DNA of 64,000 nucleotides from Dactylorhiza incarnata (Eukaryota > Streptophyta > Magnoliopsida > Asparagales > Orchidaceae), in the NCBI GenBank assembly GCA_033032865.1, contig JAWHQI010000005.1, positions 8,766,001 to 8,830,000 on the forward strand. The letters run 5' to 3'. Below the pieces are notes generated by a model, which was given only the letters and a program-made list of their open reading frames with translations, did not search any database and had not been told where the DNA came from. Of this stretch, positions 20,329-32,666 are shown in pieces; position 1 is the first letter of the stretch; each line of letters opens with the position of its first letter. A program made the position numbers and the translations under genes.

Positions 20329-20443
20329 TATAATGTTTGATCTATTGAAATAACGGCTTCATCTTTTCCTAACTTTAGTATCGGGTCTAGATGCGCTTAT
20401 ATAATGTTTGATCTATTGAAATAACGGCTTCATCTTTTCCTAA
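20329..20443 (-). repeat. Local rearrangement in RT: 44-bp direct duplication
   Basis: A 44-bp segment (20329-20372) recurs at 20400-20443, and the 21-bp word just left of it (20279-20299, TATCGGGTCTAGATGCGCTTA) recurs at 20379-20399. The second set of copies is inserted into the RT coding region and shifts the frame after TPMSASFRK. The pattern looks like template switching during reverse transcription or repair. Confidence 0.85.
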
Positions 20444-22826
20444 ATGATGCACTCATAGGAGTATTGGCTTGCTTTAGGTTTTCAAATCCAAATCTCTTAA
20501 GAATATCATGAACATATTTAGTTTGACAAATAAATATACCATCTTGTTTTTGTGAGATTTGAAATCCTAGAAAATAAGTGAGTTCTCCTACCAAGCTCAT
20601 TTCAAATTCATTCTTCATCACTAAAATAACTTCATTACATAACTCTTCATTAGTGGCTCCAAAAATGATATCATCAACATAAATTTGCAATATAATCAAA
20701 TCATTATCTACATACTTAATGAAGAGTGTATTATCCGCACTTCCCATTTTATAACCGTGCTTTATCAAAAATAATGTCAATCTATCATACCAAGCACGTG
20801 GCGCTTGCTTTAATCCATAAAGTGCTTTTTCTAACTTATACACATGATTAGGAAATTTTTCATTCACAAAACCGGGGGGTTGTTCTACATAAACTTCTTT
20901 TATAATCCCATTTAGAAAGACACTTTTAACATCCATTTGAAATAATTTAAATCTTTTATAACTCGCAAATGCAAGAAATATTCTAATTGATTATAGGCGA
21001 GCAACGGGTGTAAAAGTTTCATCAAAATCTACCCCTTCGATTTGTGAATAACCTTGTGCAACAAGTCTTGCTTTATTCCTTGTTATCCTAGAGTCACCAT
21101 CTAATTTATTTTTGAAAATCCATTTGACTCCTATAACCGGATGATTAGATGGTCTCTCTACTAAATTCCAAATCTTGTTACGTTCAAATTGATTTAATTC
21201 ATCATTCATAGCTATAAACCAAAATTCATCATTTAAAGCGGTTGAAACATTTTTTGGTTCTATTTCGGATATAAAACAAAGGTTTGAAAAAGACTCATGT
21301 AAAGAAGAACGAGTACTTACCCCTTTTGATGGTTCTCCTATCACAAGCTCCTTTGGATGATCCTTAGTGAACTGCAACACACTTGGAGGAACATATTCAA
21401 TTATTTCATTTTCTTTCTCCTCTTGTTCTTCTTTTTTTTCTTCTCCTTTTTCTCCAAGTGATTCATCATTCTCATGCTCCAAAGGGGAAATAGGTTCGTC
21501 TTCATTTCCTGTATGATTAGAATCTACACAAGGAACAAACTCATCAAATCTTACATGTATAGACTCTTCAACTACTTTAGTTCTTTTATTATATATTCTA
21601 TAAGCCTTACTAGTTGAAGAGTAACCAATAAAAATCCCCTCATCGCATTTTTCATCAAATTTTCCTAGTGTATCTTTAGTGTTTAAAATGAAACATTTAC
21701 AACCAAACACATGAAAATAAGATACATTAGGTTTTCTTTTAAAGTAAAGCTCATAAGGTGTCAATTTTAAAACAGGACGAAGCATGACACGATTAATGAT
21801 ATAACATGAAGTATTAACCGCTTCGGCCCAAAATGATTTAGGCAACCTATATTCACAAAGCATAGTGCGTGCTAGCTCTTGAAGGGTTCTATTTTTCCTC
21901 TCCACTACACCATTTTGTTGTGGGGTGCGAGGAGCGGAAAATTCATGTTTAATTCCTAAATCATCACAAAAGGAAGAAAATCTATCATTTTCAAATTCTC
22001 CTCCATGATCCGAACGTATGCATTTAATCTTTAAATCAAGTTCATTTTGAATACGAATGCATAGTTTAGTAAATTCAAGGAATGCATCGGATTTGGAAGA
22101 TAGAAATAATGTCCAACAAAATCTAGAAAAATCATCAATTATTACAAACGTATATTTTCTACCTCCTAGACTAGAAGTGCTAACCGGTCCAAATAAATCC
22201 ATATGAATTAATTGAAGAGGTCTAGTGGTAGAAATTACATTTTTGCTCTTGAAAGAATTTTTTGAAAATTTTCCTTTTTGGCAAGGCGTACAAAGAGAAG
22301 ATAAATTTCCATTAAGCATAGGTAATCCCTTAATTAATTTATCTTTTGATAATTTTAAAATGAGCTTTGTGCTAGAATGACCAAGGCACCTATTCCAAAG
22401 TTCTAATTCTTCATTTTTAGAAATAAAACATTTTAAAGAAGAATTTGAAAGATCATTACAAGTAATCATATAAACATTATGCATCCTTGGTGCGGTGAGT
22501 ACGACATCATTTGTTTTAGAATTTATAATTTTACAAAGATTTGTAGATGATTCAAATAATACATTTAAACCCTTATCACATAATTGACTAATTGAAATTA
22601 GATTATGTTTTAAACCATCTACATATAAAACATTTGAAATTGAGAAAGAATCGTTACCCACTGTACTGATGCCCATGATCCTTCCTTTACCATTGTCACC
22701 AAATGTCACCATCCCTCCTTTCTTCATCTCAAGGCTAAGGAACTTTGCTTTGTTTCCCGTCATATGTTTGGAGCATCCCGAGTCCAAATACCACACGTTC
22801 TTTTTGTCCTTAGCCTGCCAGCATAC
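20430..22826 (-). pseudogene. Copia pol: protease, integrase and reverse transcriptase
   Basis: One reading frame on the minus strand. The protease active site is WYLDSGCSKHMTG. The GAG-pre-integrase zinc motif is LGHSS...LCTPCQKGK. The integrase core shows HMDLFGP (Asp), IRSDHGGEF (Asp) and NGVVERKNRT (Glu), with FSAPRTPQQNG. The RT shows WIFKNKLDGD, QMDVKSVFLNG, LYGLKQAPRAWYDRL, the catalytic YVDDIIFGATN and GFQISQKQDGI. An in-frame TAA at 20991-20993 breaks the TPVARL motif; the frame resumes directly afterward. An in-frame TAG (22827-22829) precedes the protease. Most catalytic residues are present, so the element decayed recently in evolutionary terms. Confidence 0.92.
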
Positions 22827-23545
22827 CTAAAAAGGAGATGAGAGTAAAGATCCAGATACCCAAGAGGTTCCTCCCATAGAATAGGTGGAAACCTTAGGCA
22901 CCCAGATTTGCTTTATAGCACTGCGACCCTTTTTCTTACAAGAGTTTGAGGTGTGTCCAAATAAATGACATTTGGCACACGCTATAAAAGGGGATGAGAC
23001 CCTTTTTGAAGATTTGGGTAAGCTCTTGCTAGAATATGAGGTAACATTTAAGTTTTTAGAAAGAGCTTCTTCAAGTTCTTTCACTCTTGCCAAGGAGTGA
23101 TTGCACTCTTGGCAAGATACCTTTTCTTTCCCCAATTGTTTAGATAATTTTTTATTTTCTTTTAACAAAAGTTTATTTTCAGAATTTAGAATGTCAATAT
23201 CTTTTAAACTTTTATCAAAAAATTTGCATGTTTGTAAATATTCAATATATAACTCATCATAATAAGTAGGGAGAGTTACCTCAGTGTCGCTTTGGACACT
23301 GCATTCATCTTCAGATATCTTGTTACTCTTTCACATTAGGCACATGTTTGCCTCTTCTTCATCACTAGTGGATGAACCGCTTGAAACCTTGGAGGAGGAG
23401 TCATCGATCCCATGTAGCCGCTTTTAGGACCTTCTTCTTCTCATTTCCCTTGTGCCCTTTTTCTTTACGCTCTTTCAGATATTTTGGGCACTTGCTCCGA
23501 ATATGTCCGGTCTTTTTACAATGGTAGCACTCCGATGGTGGTCAT
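22827..23545 (-). pseudogene. Copia gag C-terminal part with two zinc knuckles
   Basis: Minus-strand sequence with two CCHC knuckles: CYHCKKTGHIRSKC (about 23490-23531) and CAKCHLFGHTSNSC (about 22930-22980), separated by an acidic stretch and a coiled-coil-like Leu/Lys/Glu region (MLKENKKLSKQLGKEK). The first knuckle is out of frame with the upstream gag segment, and there is a TGA near 23327 (ANMCLM, then stop). This part would bind retrotransposon RNA in the virus-like particle. Confidence 0.8.
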
Positions 23546-23843
23546 TCATCATCGTCCTCGTTGCTACCTCTCTCTTTCTTTGATGAAGATCCCTTTTTGA
23601 TGAAATATTTCCGAAAGGTGTTTCTCCTTTCCGGATTCTTCATGAACCTTTTGAATTTCTTCACAAAAAGTCTCTCCTCGTCCTCTTCATCATCATCTTC
23701 ATTTGCCTCCTTCTTTGACTTTAAGGCCAAGCTCTTCTTCTTTGGCTCCAAGTTGTACTCTTGTTGTTGAATTTCGAGTTCAACCTCATGGGTCTTGAGG
23801 TTCCCAATAAGGCTCTCAATTTGGAGCTTTTTCAAGTCGTGCG
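23546..23843 (-). pseudogene. Copia gag central segment, left of the nested insertion
   Basis: Begins with HDLKKLQIESLIGNLKTHE, the conserved gag motif after the capsid-like region, then a highly acidic and Lys-rich stretch. It is in frame across the target duplication with the segment at 38532, which proves that both were one gag gene before the inner element landed. Confidence 0.85.
23839..23843. other. Target-site duplication GTGCG (left)
   Basis: GTGCG immediately precedes the LARD. An identical GTGCG at 38532-38536 follows it. Reading across one copy restores the copia gag frame. Confidence 0.95.
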
Positions 23844-26299
23844 TGTAACATCCCATTTCCTACTAGACCCCCTAACTCCAATTTAGGGTGAGACAAGTGG
23901 TGAGTGTGGTGAGTTTGAGCTAGATTGCAGCCTTAGGACACATAAGGTTAGGTGAACTCACATGTGGTCTATTATAAGGCTCAAGTCAACCTAGGTCAAA
24001 CTAGCTCAACATGAACTCACACTTGCAAATTGACTCCACCATTAGATGATAAACACTCCAAGGAATGCAATAGACCCAAAAGCCCCATCATGGGGTCACC
24101 AATTGACCCAATTTGACCAAAGTCAAACTTGGGTCAACATAGGTCAAATGCTCCCCAATAAGTTCAATTGAACCCCAAAGCATGAAATTGACTTCACCAC
24201 TAGTCTTAGAACATCATGGGGGACCCAATTGACTCAAAAGCCCCATCATGGAGTCTTCAATTTGGCCCAATTGACCAAAGTCAACATTCCCACAATTTTG
24301 GTCAAAATCACACTTATTGGTCAAATTAGCTCACTAGGTCCTCACCATGACTCAACCAACCTTGGGTGGTGTCAATAGATCCAAAACCATCACATTGGAC
24401 CAGTCAACACACCCAACTGACCAAGTCAACCCAAAAGTCAACATAGGGTCAATTTTGCCTAAATTGGGCTTATTTGGAATTAATCCAAATTCCAATGGAT
24501 TAAGGCCCTCACCCAAAGCCCATTCTGAGGCCCAAGAGTCAATGACCAGCCTTGCCCCCTATTTCCAACATGCAAAGGAATGCATGGGGGCAAAAGTGGT
24601 ATTTTTCCCCTCCTCCATTAAGGAGCTTGCCATATGGCCCTCCTCTCCTCTGCCCAAGAACAAATCTGAACTCCCCATCAACTCCCCAGCCGAATTCCAG
24701 CTGAAGCAGTGACACTTGGCGGCTAGGAGGAGCAAACAAGGTGGAACCGAACCCCCCATCTCTAAACTCCTATAACCAGCCTCTCTCAGCCCATTTCGAC
24801 CCTTCCATCACCTTCAGAAGGTTGAGAGCAGTCGAGCCAGTGTATTGGAACAAAGAGAACGGTGCAGAAACAAGGATTCGAGCAGGGTCGCCGGAGCTCG
24901 CCACCGCCATGCCGCACCACCACCATACCCGCCTTCAGGCCCTACTTCAGGCACGATTTCTCCCCCTCTCCCTCTGTGCTAGTCATCTAGGGTCTTAGCA
25001 AGGGCAGTCGGGCTCAATTGAGCCGACAGCCATGGGATTTTTCCCTCCCGAGCTCCGATTGGGCTTCCTCCAGGGATCGCCGGAAAACCCCACCTCCGGC
25101 CACCATTCCACCGCCAATCGACGGCCAACCCCTCAACGGATGTGGTGGCGGCGGCAGATGGCCGGGGAGGGTAGTGGTTGGCTGGGATCAGGCCCCTTTC
25201 CTTCTGGTCCGTCGGCTAGAGGAAGGAGACGAAATCACAGCCGTTGATTTCGTCTCCTTGATCTCTATTGGCAGACCAAGGCAATTCTGCCTTCAAACAT
25301 GCAGGGTTTTGCATGCAAAAATTGAAGGCCTTAGAGGCCATATTTGCAAACGGTGGCAGAGATAACTTTTGTAGCCCTATGTGTCTACTTTCATTTTCCA
25401 CTTGAATCAACTGATTTGGTGCACTGTGGACACCAGGGCGCTCATTTTCCTAGGACTGCTCCTTGCGTAGGGCAGAAATTAAAAATGCTATAACTTTTAA
25501 ATGGCTTAACCAAATCCCTTGAAATTTCTACCATGCATGCATGGTAAGATGATACACATAGGGTTAATATTTGAGAGTTTATGGAGGTATATTCATTGAG
25601 ATATTTCAGTTATTAGCAATAGTAAATAATTGGTATTTATGGAGTTGTGTAACTCCAAACACCCCCAAATTTGGGTGGTAAGCTATTTATATATATCTTG
25701 ATCACTGGTTAAAATTTCATCATATGTGCATGAGTATAATTCTCTGAACTTTAAAATGAAGTTTGGGTCTTAAGAGGAAAATTGGGGTGCTAATAGTCAA
25801 TTTGGGCTTTTGAGCTTTTTGATGGAATTGAAGGTGGGAATCACCTTGCATGCCTCTGAAACCTTGGGGTTAGTGTATGTCATGAGGATATACATCATTG
25901 ACATAAGTTTCATGATTTTTGGAAGTTATCTTCCTAAAGTTTTTAATTAAATGAAAATTGTCACACTTTTAGATTAATGAAATAATTTGAATCAAAAACA
26001 TAGAGATAAATCCAAAACTCTAGTAATTGGATCTTTGACTGGAAAAGCACGTTTAGGAATTTTGTTGGAATTTTGGACCTTATTCATTTCTCTGAATTTG
26101 ATTTACTTGGTTAGGTCAAATTTATTCTAATATGACACTTAGGTTTTATATGCATTTGGAGAATTATGAAATTATTCTAGTAGGTTTCCTTGGTGATTCT
26201 ATAGCTCTGTAAATTTTATCATAATTTTTAGATGAATTTTTGTGGTAATTATCAATTTATTGAGGAAAACCCCTTTTGTAATTAATTACTTTAATGGGG

Positions 26300-27380
26300 T
26301 AAAATAGTTTGTAAAATTCTAAATCTCTGGATTTAGTGTTTCTAGGTGATTATTATACTAGGATGATTTTCTCAGAATTTATAGAGACATATTAATGGTA
26401 GTTGTAGTGCAAATCCCTATTTGCACCCCATTTATGTTAAATAGAAATTATGGTCAAAAATTCCTGTTAAAATGTGAAACTTAGGATTTGGTGTTCTTAG
26501 ACCATTATTATGCCATGATAATTTTTCCAGAATTTATTGAAGTCTTAACATAGTACTTGTAGTGTAAACCCTCATACGCTCACTAAATGTAACAAATGAT
26601 AATTAAGGGTGAATACTCCTTGGAATAATATGAAACTTAGGCATTGCTGTTTTTAGGTCAATAACATACTTCTGTGATTTATTCAGATTTTATTGAGACC
26701 TGTAGGTGGTGGTTGTAGTGTAAACTCTTATTGGCACACCACTTGTATTAAATGAATATTGTGAATAAATATTACCTGGAATATTATGAAACCTTGGATT
26801 TGGTGTTTTTAGATGATTAGTATGCTAGGTTAATTTTCTCAGAATTTTTTGAATTCATATTTTAGTACTTGGTGTGTAAAGTCACATCTTCATCTTTTTC
26901 ATGATAAATATAAATTATGATTATACATTTGTTGGAAAAATATGATCTTCTGGAAATAGTGTTTTTATGTCAATATAAAGCTACTGTAATTTTTCCAGAA
27001 TTTTAGGAAGCCTAATTTCAGTACTTGTAGTGTAAAGCCATTTTGTCTCTCCTTTAAAGATAAATAGAAATTGTGGGTTTAAAATGTTCGTAAAAATATG
27101 ATCTTCTGGAAATAATATTTTTATGTCAATATGAAGCTACTGTAATTTGTCCAGAATTTTAGGAAGTCTAATTTCAGTACTTGTAGTGTAAAGTCATTTT
27201 GTCTCTCCTTTAAAGATAAATAGAAATTGTGGGTTTAAAATGATTGGAAAAATGTGATCTTCTGGAATGAGTGTTTTTATGTCAATATGAAGCTACTGTA
27301 ATTTTTCCAGAATTTTAGGAAGCCAAAATCTTGTACTTGATGTGTAAAATTATTTTTCCATTCATTCATTGATAATTAGG
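26300..27380. repeat. ~156-bp tandem array inside the LARD LTR (about 7 copies)
   Basis: The anchor word CCAGAATTT/CTCAGAATTT recurs at about 26372, 26527, 26683, 26838, 26995, 27151 and 27307, spacing 155-157 bp. Each copy also has a GTAGTGTAAA-type word. The last three copies are the most alike (TTAGGAAGCC, AAAGATAAATAGAAATTG), as if added most recently. A fainter copy may precede 26300. Confidence 0.85.
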
Positions 27381-27903
27381 GATCTTGGTTATTTAATTGC
27401 TGGAAAGATATGAAATATTGGAAATCTTGTTATCATGTCACATTTCATCTCTGGAAGTAAATTTAACAAATTTGAACTCACTAGCATGATACCTCCTTCC
27501 CTTTTAGATTCAGATTAGTAATTAATGGATTTTTTTATAGAGGTCAAAATTATATGAAATATGCTTGGATTTTGATCATCCCTTATTTTATCCACTATGA
27601 ACCTATGATAAAAATTCGAATTCATTTGGAAGTAATTTGACCAAGGTTCCATCATAGGAATCTAAGTTAGTTATATGTCGTGGTCTGCGGATAGTAAAAA
27701 CTCATTATGATGAATAGGTCAATATAATCACAAGGAAATCGGTGAGAATTTGATTATAACAAGAGATGAGTATAGACCACTTAAAGGACTAGAAGTTATT
27801 AGAGTTGAAACCAAAAGAACGATTGCTTAGGAGCGGGATGAAACGTAAGGCATGAAAACACTTAAGATATAAAGAGTATTGAGAGGGTGGAAGGTTAGGT
27901 CTG

Positions 27904-28225
27904 GGTAGTCACCAAGAATATTGATTGTCCTGGAAAGGGGTTGGGCATCATCCCATCACATACCCTAGTACCTTGCGAACCCTTCACCGGGTAGCCCTCG
28001 GGAAGTCCAGGATCCACCCTAAACTTCCAAGTATAATAGTAACTAAACAAGGGTAGTCTAAATAGGAGGTTTAATTTAAGTGGAATGATAAGAGGGTAAT
28101 TCTATGGGTAGATATCAGTAATACTAAGTGTCTTGGGAAAGGGAACTTTGTGGTGTCATCCCATTGTAGTTCCTAATACCGTAGCGAGCCCTTTACAGGG
28201 TAATCCTCGGGAATCCAAGATTAAA
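27904..28225. repeat. Two-copy ~202-bp diverged direct repeat in LARD LTR
   Basis: GGGTAGTCACCAAGAATATT (27904) and GGGTAGATATCAGTAATACT (about 28106) begin two parallel blocks, each followed by a TCATCCCAT word, a TAGTACC/AATACC word, a GCGAACCCTTCACCGGGTAG-like word and a CCTCGGGAA word. Present in both LTRs (second copy at about 36760-37080). Confidence 0.75.
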
Positions 28226-28289
28226 CGTAAACCGTAGGGATAAGATGTTATACAAGAATAATTTAATAACACACTCACCCACACCCCGT

Positions 28290-28480
28290 GGTTACGGGAG
28301 CTTAGTCGGTTTGGTGCTACGAGCAGTAAGCTCCGTGTTTGTAAGATCTGATTGATAAGTCAGGTGAGCTTGTGACTCGGTAGTGTATGTTGGTACGGAC
28401 GGGTTGGTCCGGTGAGCCGGTGGCTCGGAAGGTTATTATTGACGGGCAGGTTAGCCCGGGGAGCTTATAGCTCGGAGGTA
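28290..28480. repeat. Degenerate GTGAGC...CTCGG repeats in LARD LTR
   Basis: Three or four imperfect ~43-bp copies built around GGTGAGC and GGCTCGG (for example CGGGTTGGTCCGGTGAGCC), GC-rich and partly self-complementary. Counterpart in the other LTR at about 37150-37345. Confidence 0.6.
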
Positions 28481-29674
28481 GATAGTAGAACATGTTGCAT
28501 GTGCACGAAGGTGGTGGGTCTTCGGTATTGGATGGTCGTTCACACCGACGTCAATACGTTGACTCGGCAAGTGTGGTAATTACACTTAGCCATGAAAGTC
28601 TGGCGGTCCAGTCAGCAAGAGTACGCAGACGCTCCGCGGTTTTGTGTTGAGGCGTACGATAGGTCTAGGTTAGGTAGTGTGAATACCAACCTAGAGGTGG
28701 GCGATGCCCAACCCACCGCTTCCGTTTGCCACTACGGGAGTATCCTGGGAGTCTTGCTAGCTCCAAAAAGGGGGAACTAAAGGTCTATGCGCATAGAGTC
28801 GTAGTGAGTGAGTTGCACTTGTATGAACATAGCATAACAGCATACCTTGCATGTCATAGCATGAACATTGCATTTCAACCCCTACCCCTAACGTATAAAT
28901 TGGTATAAGACTTTTTATACGATAGGCCCTGCTAAACGACCCCTTGGTCTATAGGTTTGTATGGGCATTCCTATAAATCAATGGTTACTTTTAAATTACT
29001 TTACTTGCATCGCACTGCTTCTCTATATTACTTTACTGCACTTATTATTGTTACTTGCTTATACTGCTAGCATAGAAATTATATGGATATACTCTTGATA
29101 GCGTAGAATATTTGTCACCTGCTTTTGTTTACTCCACTTTGTTGTCCTCCGCTTCTTCCTCCCGCACGGTGCCTAGGAGTCGCGGGGGGAGGCGGGGACA
29201 AAATCGGCTTAGTCTTTATGACTAACGGTCGGTTGTGACCGTAGGTGTTCGAGGAGCTGGAGCACAGGCACGACCAGTCAAGACATGATGGCAGGATTTG
29301 AGGAGCAGAAGCCATGCTATGCTTCTACTACAAGACAGGTGTTTGAAGATTTGAGAGTTGTTAGCTTCCGCATAGATGTAGAGTGAGAGAGTGAGATTTT
29401 TGTTCAACCTTGGTTATGTACTGGGCATAAGCCCCTTTTACTCTTTCATTTGTTGTACTCATTGATGGACTTTTATATTTTGTTGTATAAATGTGTGATT
29501 GTGGACTTGGTTCTGATTATTTTCCTTCTTAACTCTTGTTGGCCTGTCGACCGTTCTTGCCGGCAGGATCGGCTTCTTGCGGAGGTAGCTAACTCGGGTG
29601 TTAGTGTCACCGTAAGGCGGCGGTTCTGGGCATAAGATCCGGAAGCTCTCCAGGTGCGGGAGAGGGATCTTACA

Positions 29675-32666
29675 ACTGGTATCAGAGCACAACGATCCAA
29701 CGAGAAAGAAGTCCACAAACCCTGGGACACCCCCGCTCGAGTTAGTTTGAGGACAAACTAGCAGCGGAAGCAGTGGTGTGCCCATGTGTAAAAATCACAC
29801 AAATTAGTCCATTAATCAATGAGTTAGGCCAACCCAACTAGGACATCTTTCTAGTTTGACGCGCCAAGACGATTTCATAGCGTACACTAATCCAAACCGA
29901 CCTCGGGTATAAACCGATTAAGGCATGATAACACCCAAAGTGACTAGGAGGAGAACCTTATGGGGAAATAGTTGCTTAAGGCTTAAAATTTGATGTCCCT
30001 AATTCTCCTATCAAGTGATATCATCACTCCCTACCCAATGAGAAGGACCGCCTCAAGAGATTCTGTGCACGAACACCATTAGTGGACAGTAGGAGAATCG
30101 TAAACTTAATCTTCAAACAAACAACTGGGTTACACCGAAATGATCATCGTGACAAACACCAGAGGTCGGATAAGGATTCGAGTTCAGAAAAGGCCCATTT
30201 GTGGTTTGCCCATAGATTAATCTTGAAAAGGTTGTGATAATTAGTAACCTTGATGGCCTAAAGTATGTGAAATGTCAATAGGCCTCAGGATGGAACTCCA
30301 GGTCTAGAGTTGTATGCCCTAAGGAGTGATTGAATACCTAGGACAATAGATCATAATGATATCAGGAACTTAGCCCGAAATGTATGGGGGCTAATCCCTT
30401 TTGTTTATTGGGGCTAGTTTGATACCAACTCGAGTTTCCTAGACTTTATTTTTTTTTGGAAATGTTCGTCAAAAACATAAGCAATCTTGAAGTATTCAAA
30501 CTTTACTCGACTTAAGAAGAGATTTTGAAGTATGTCTCATGACCAACCCTTCCTAAAGGTCGAGACCCTTAAAGAATTCCTTCGTCCTAAGAAATATGAA
30601 TTATTGATATTATGACGAGGCTGTTAGGAATACACAATCATAATAAGAGCATAGAGCCTTTCAAGAATGGTTATTCGCCTCCCTTAACGCTTTAAGGTTA
30701 TGCAGACAAGTAAACAAAGAAAATAGTAAATGAAGTCTTTTAAGTTTTAGATCAGGTCGCCTAGATACATCCTTGCATGCGACTCTTGAGAACAAGGAAA
30801 ATAGTATAAGACTTGAGAGAATCTCCAAATTCCGAGCATGATGTCATAGATAGCTACTTAGTACGCAACCTAAGGACTGATTGTGCCTTCCCTAGCACAA
30901 GACATGGTATAAATCACTTGCAAATCCTCAAGAGAATTGTGAAATTACTTTTAAAAGACCTAAGCCCGAGGCAACACTGATTGTAGAAAGAGTTTTGCAC
31001 TCAGTTAAGGTGGGGTGATAATTATTGCCTCAACAGTATATTCATAGACCCTCTACCATCTCAACTCAATTGTCGTAACACACGATTAATGAACTTAACA
31101 TCGATTAAAGATTTGACTAATAAATTCTTGAAAAGCGCAAGAGAGAACCGACATGAATTACGGATTTAGCGCAGGTTTGAGTCGGATATGGACCAGATAA
31201 GAATGGAACGAACAACAGGCCCTCGTGATCATAAGAAATGAATAAATAACCCAATGCGAAGGATGATATCATAGATTCACCTCCTCAAGCCTGAGACGAT
31301 GATCTATAATAAAATCGGGACGAATAGTAAGTTGACTGGTCTTTAGTCAAGTTATTAGAAGCATAAAGTTGCCAAGTTAGCTGCTTGGAACAATTTATCG
31401 CATCATGAAGCTTGTGGATTGGAATTTGATTCCTGCGCGATAGAACTATAATTGGAAATTCTTGAGTTTCGGGGCGTTTCAAGATAATGTACATACAATT
31501 ATTGAAAAAAAAATCAAGCCCCTTTTTGTTTTCGAACAATTATTATCGTAACTGATACTCATATACCTTGGGAGCTAGTTGACACCTAACCGAAGATCGT
31601 TGAAATTATATCTATGGATTAAGTAAATAAGAGAGTACTTATGACCATTAGATTCATGGCTCGATGAGCCTGGGAAGTGAAAGACAAAGGTCATTATAAT
31701 CCCCAAGGATGTTGTATGTTTTGGAGAGTAATATGTGATATTGAGAAATGCGACACCTCATTAAATCATAACTTTAGAGATTAAATTATGGGTTATACAT
31801 AATAGTGATGATCTCACGAGTATAATGAACTTGGTAATTTATTAACTCATACATATTGGTCGATGCTGAACTATATGAAAGGATCCAGGAAAGATTACCA
31901 CATGTGCACATAAGTTGAATTCTCACCATAAATAAGTTCATGCTTATAGCTATATTATGGAGGTATGCGTCGACTAAAATGTAGGAATTTATACCATGAA
32001 ATATAGTTGCTGGATTGTCATAGAAATGTGCACATGGGTTTTCATATCAGTAGGAAGCTCGGAGAATTTTGGTAGAGTTAATCCTTGAATAAATAACAGG
32101 CTTCTTTCACGAGTACAATTGAGACTACAACTTGAGAAATTAATTCACTGAATTGTGGACATGAAATGTCATGGGCTTGATATATGATCTCTCGTGATAG
32201 TATTAAGCTATGGAAAATTTATTGGAAATAATCATTGAATAAAGGACATGCCTCTTCACAAAGTGCAATGTGAGATTACAATTTGAGAAACTTTTTTTTT
32301 TTCTAAATTAGGGATGATGAAATATCATGAACTTTTGATACACGACCTATTATAAGTGACAAACTCTGGGGATTTTTATTAGATTCAATCTTGGAGTAAA
32401 ACTTCATACTTCATTCACATGAAGGGTTGGAAGTGCTAATATAGAATAGCCATACCATGGATTGTAATTCGAGAAGTAGACGCCTTGAAATGTTAATACG
32501 GAAATGTTTTAGAAATCTGTAGACAGACTTTTGATGTCAATATAGAACCCTGGAAATAATGTCGGGTTTAATGAGTGAGCAACCCTCCTACTACCTTCGC
32601 AAGTGAAACCCCGTAGACCCGAACTTAAATTTCGAGGACGAAATTGTTCTTTTGTATATTGGGAAT
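29675..32666 (+). mobile_element. Non-coding interior of the LARD (2992 bp)
   Basis: No open frame above about 85 codons and no gag, protease, RT or integrase motif on either strand. Base composition is mixed and AT-rich. A TTCGAGGACGAAAT motif (32631-32644), common near the 3' end of plant Ty3/gypsy elements, remains before the second LTR, but the expected purine tract is poor (TTGGGAAT). The first ~80 bp (AGTTTGAGGACAAACTAG) could form a hairpin near the primer site. Confidence 0.85.
29677..29689 (+). other. Primer binding site of the LARD
   Basis: TGGTATCAGAGCA two bases after the 5' LTR, complementary to the 3' end of plant initiator methionine tRNA. It sets the plus orientation of the element. 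Confidence 0.9.

Larger units (their letters stand above)
23844..29674 (+). repeat. 5' LTR of the LARD (5831 bp)
   Basis: Near-identical to 32667-38531; about seven differences in the first ~500 bp by eye. It contains, in order, a region rich in GGTCAA words (23930-24460), a C-rich segment with TCCTATAACC at about 24768 that could be a weak TATA site, a ~156-bp tandem array, a two-copy ~202-bp repeat, a short GC-rich repeat, and the terminal GGGATCTTACA. Open frames at 24347-25365 lie in this C-rich part and are not conserved-looking. An 18-bp segment near 33449 of the other LTR is absent here. Confidence 0.95.

Noticed and set aside
24347..25365. Open frames in the LARD 5' LTR (and 33171-34221 in the 3' LTR)
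   Set aside because: They lie in C-rich LTR sequence, overlap frames on the other strand, have no domain and break at the 18-bp indel between the LTRs.
28290..28480. Possible tRNA-like or riboswitch structure in GC-rich GTGAGC repeats
   Set aside because: No cloverleaf, A-box or B-box; better explained as LTR short repeats.
31285..31539. 84-codon minus-strand frame in the LARD interior
   Set aside because: No gag or pol motif; length is within chance for AT-rich DNA.
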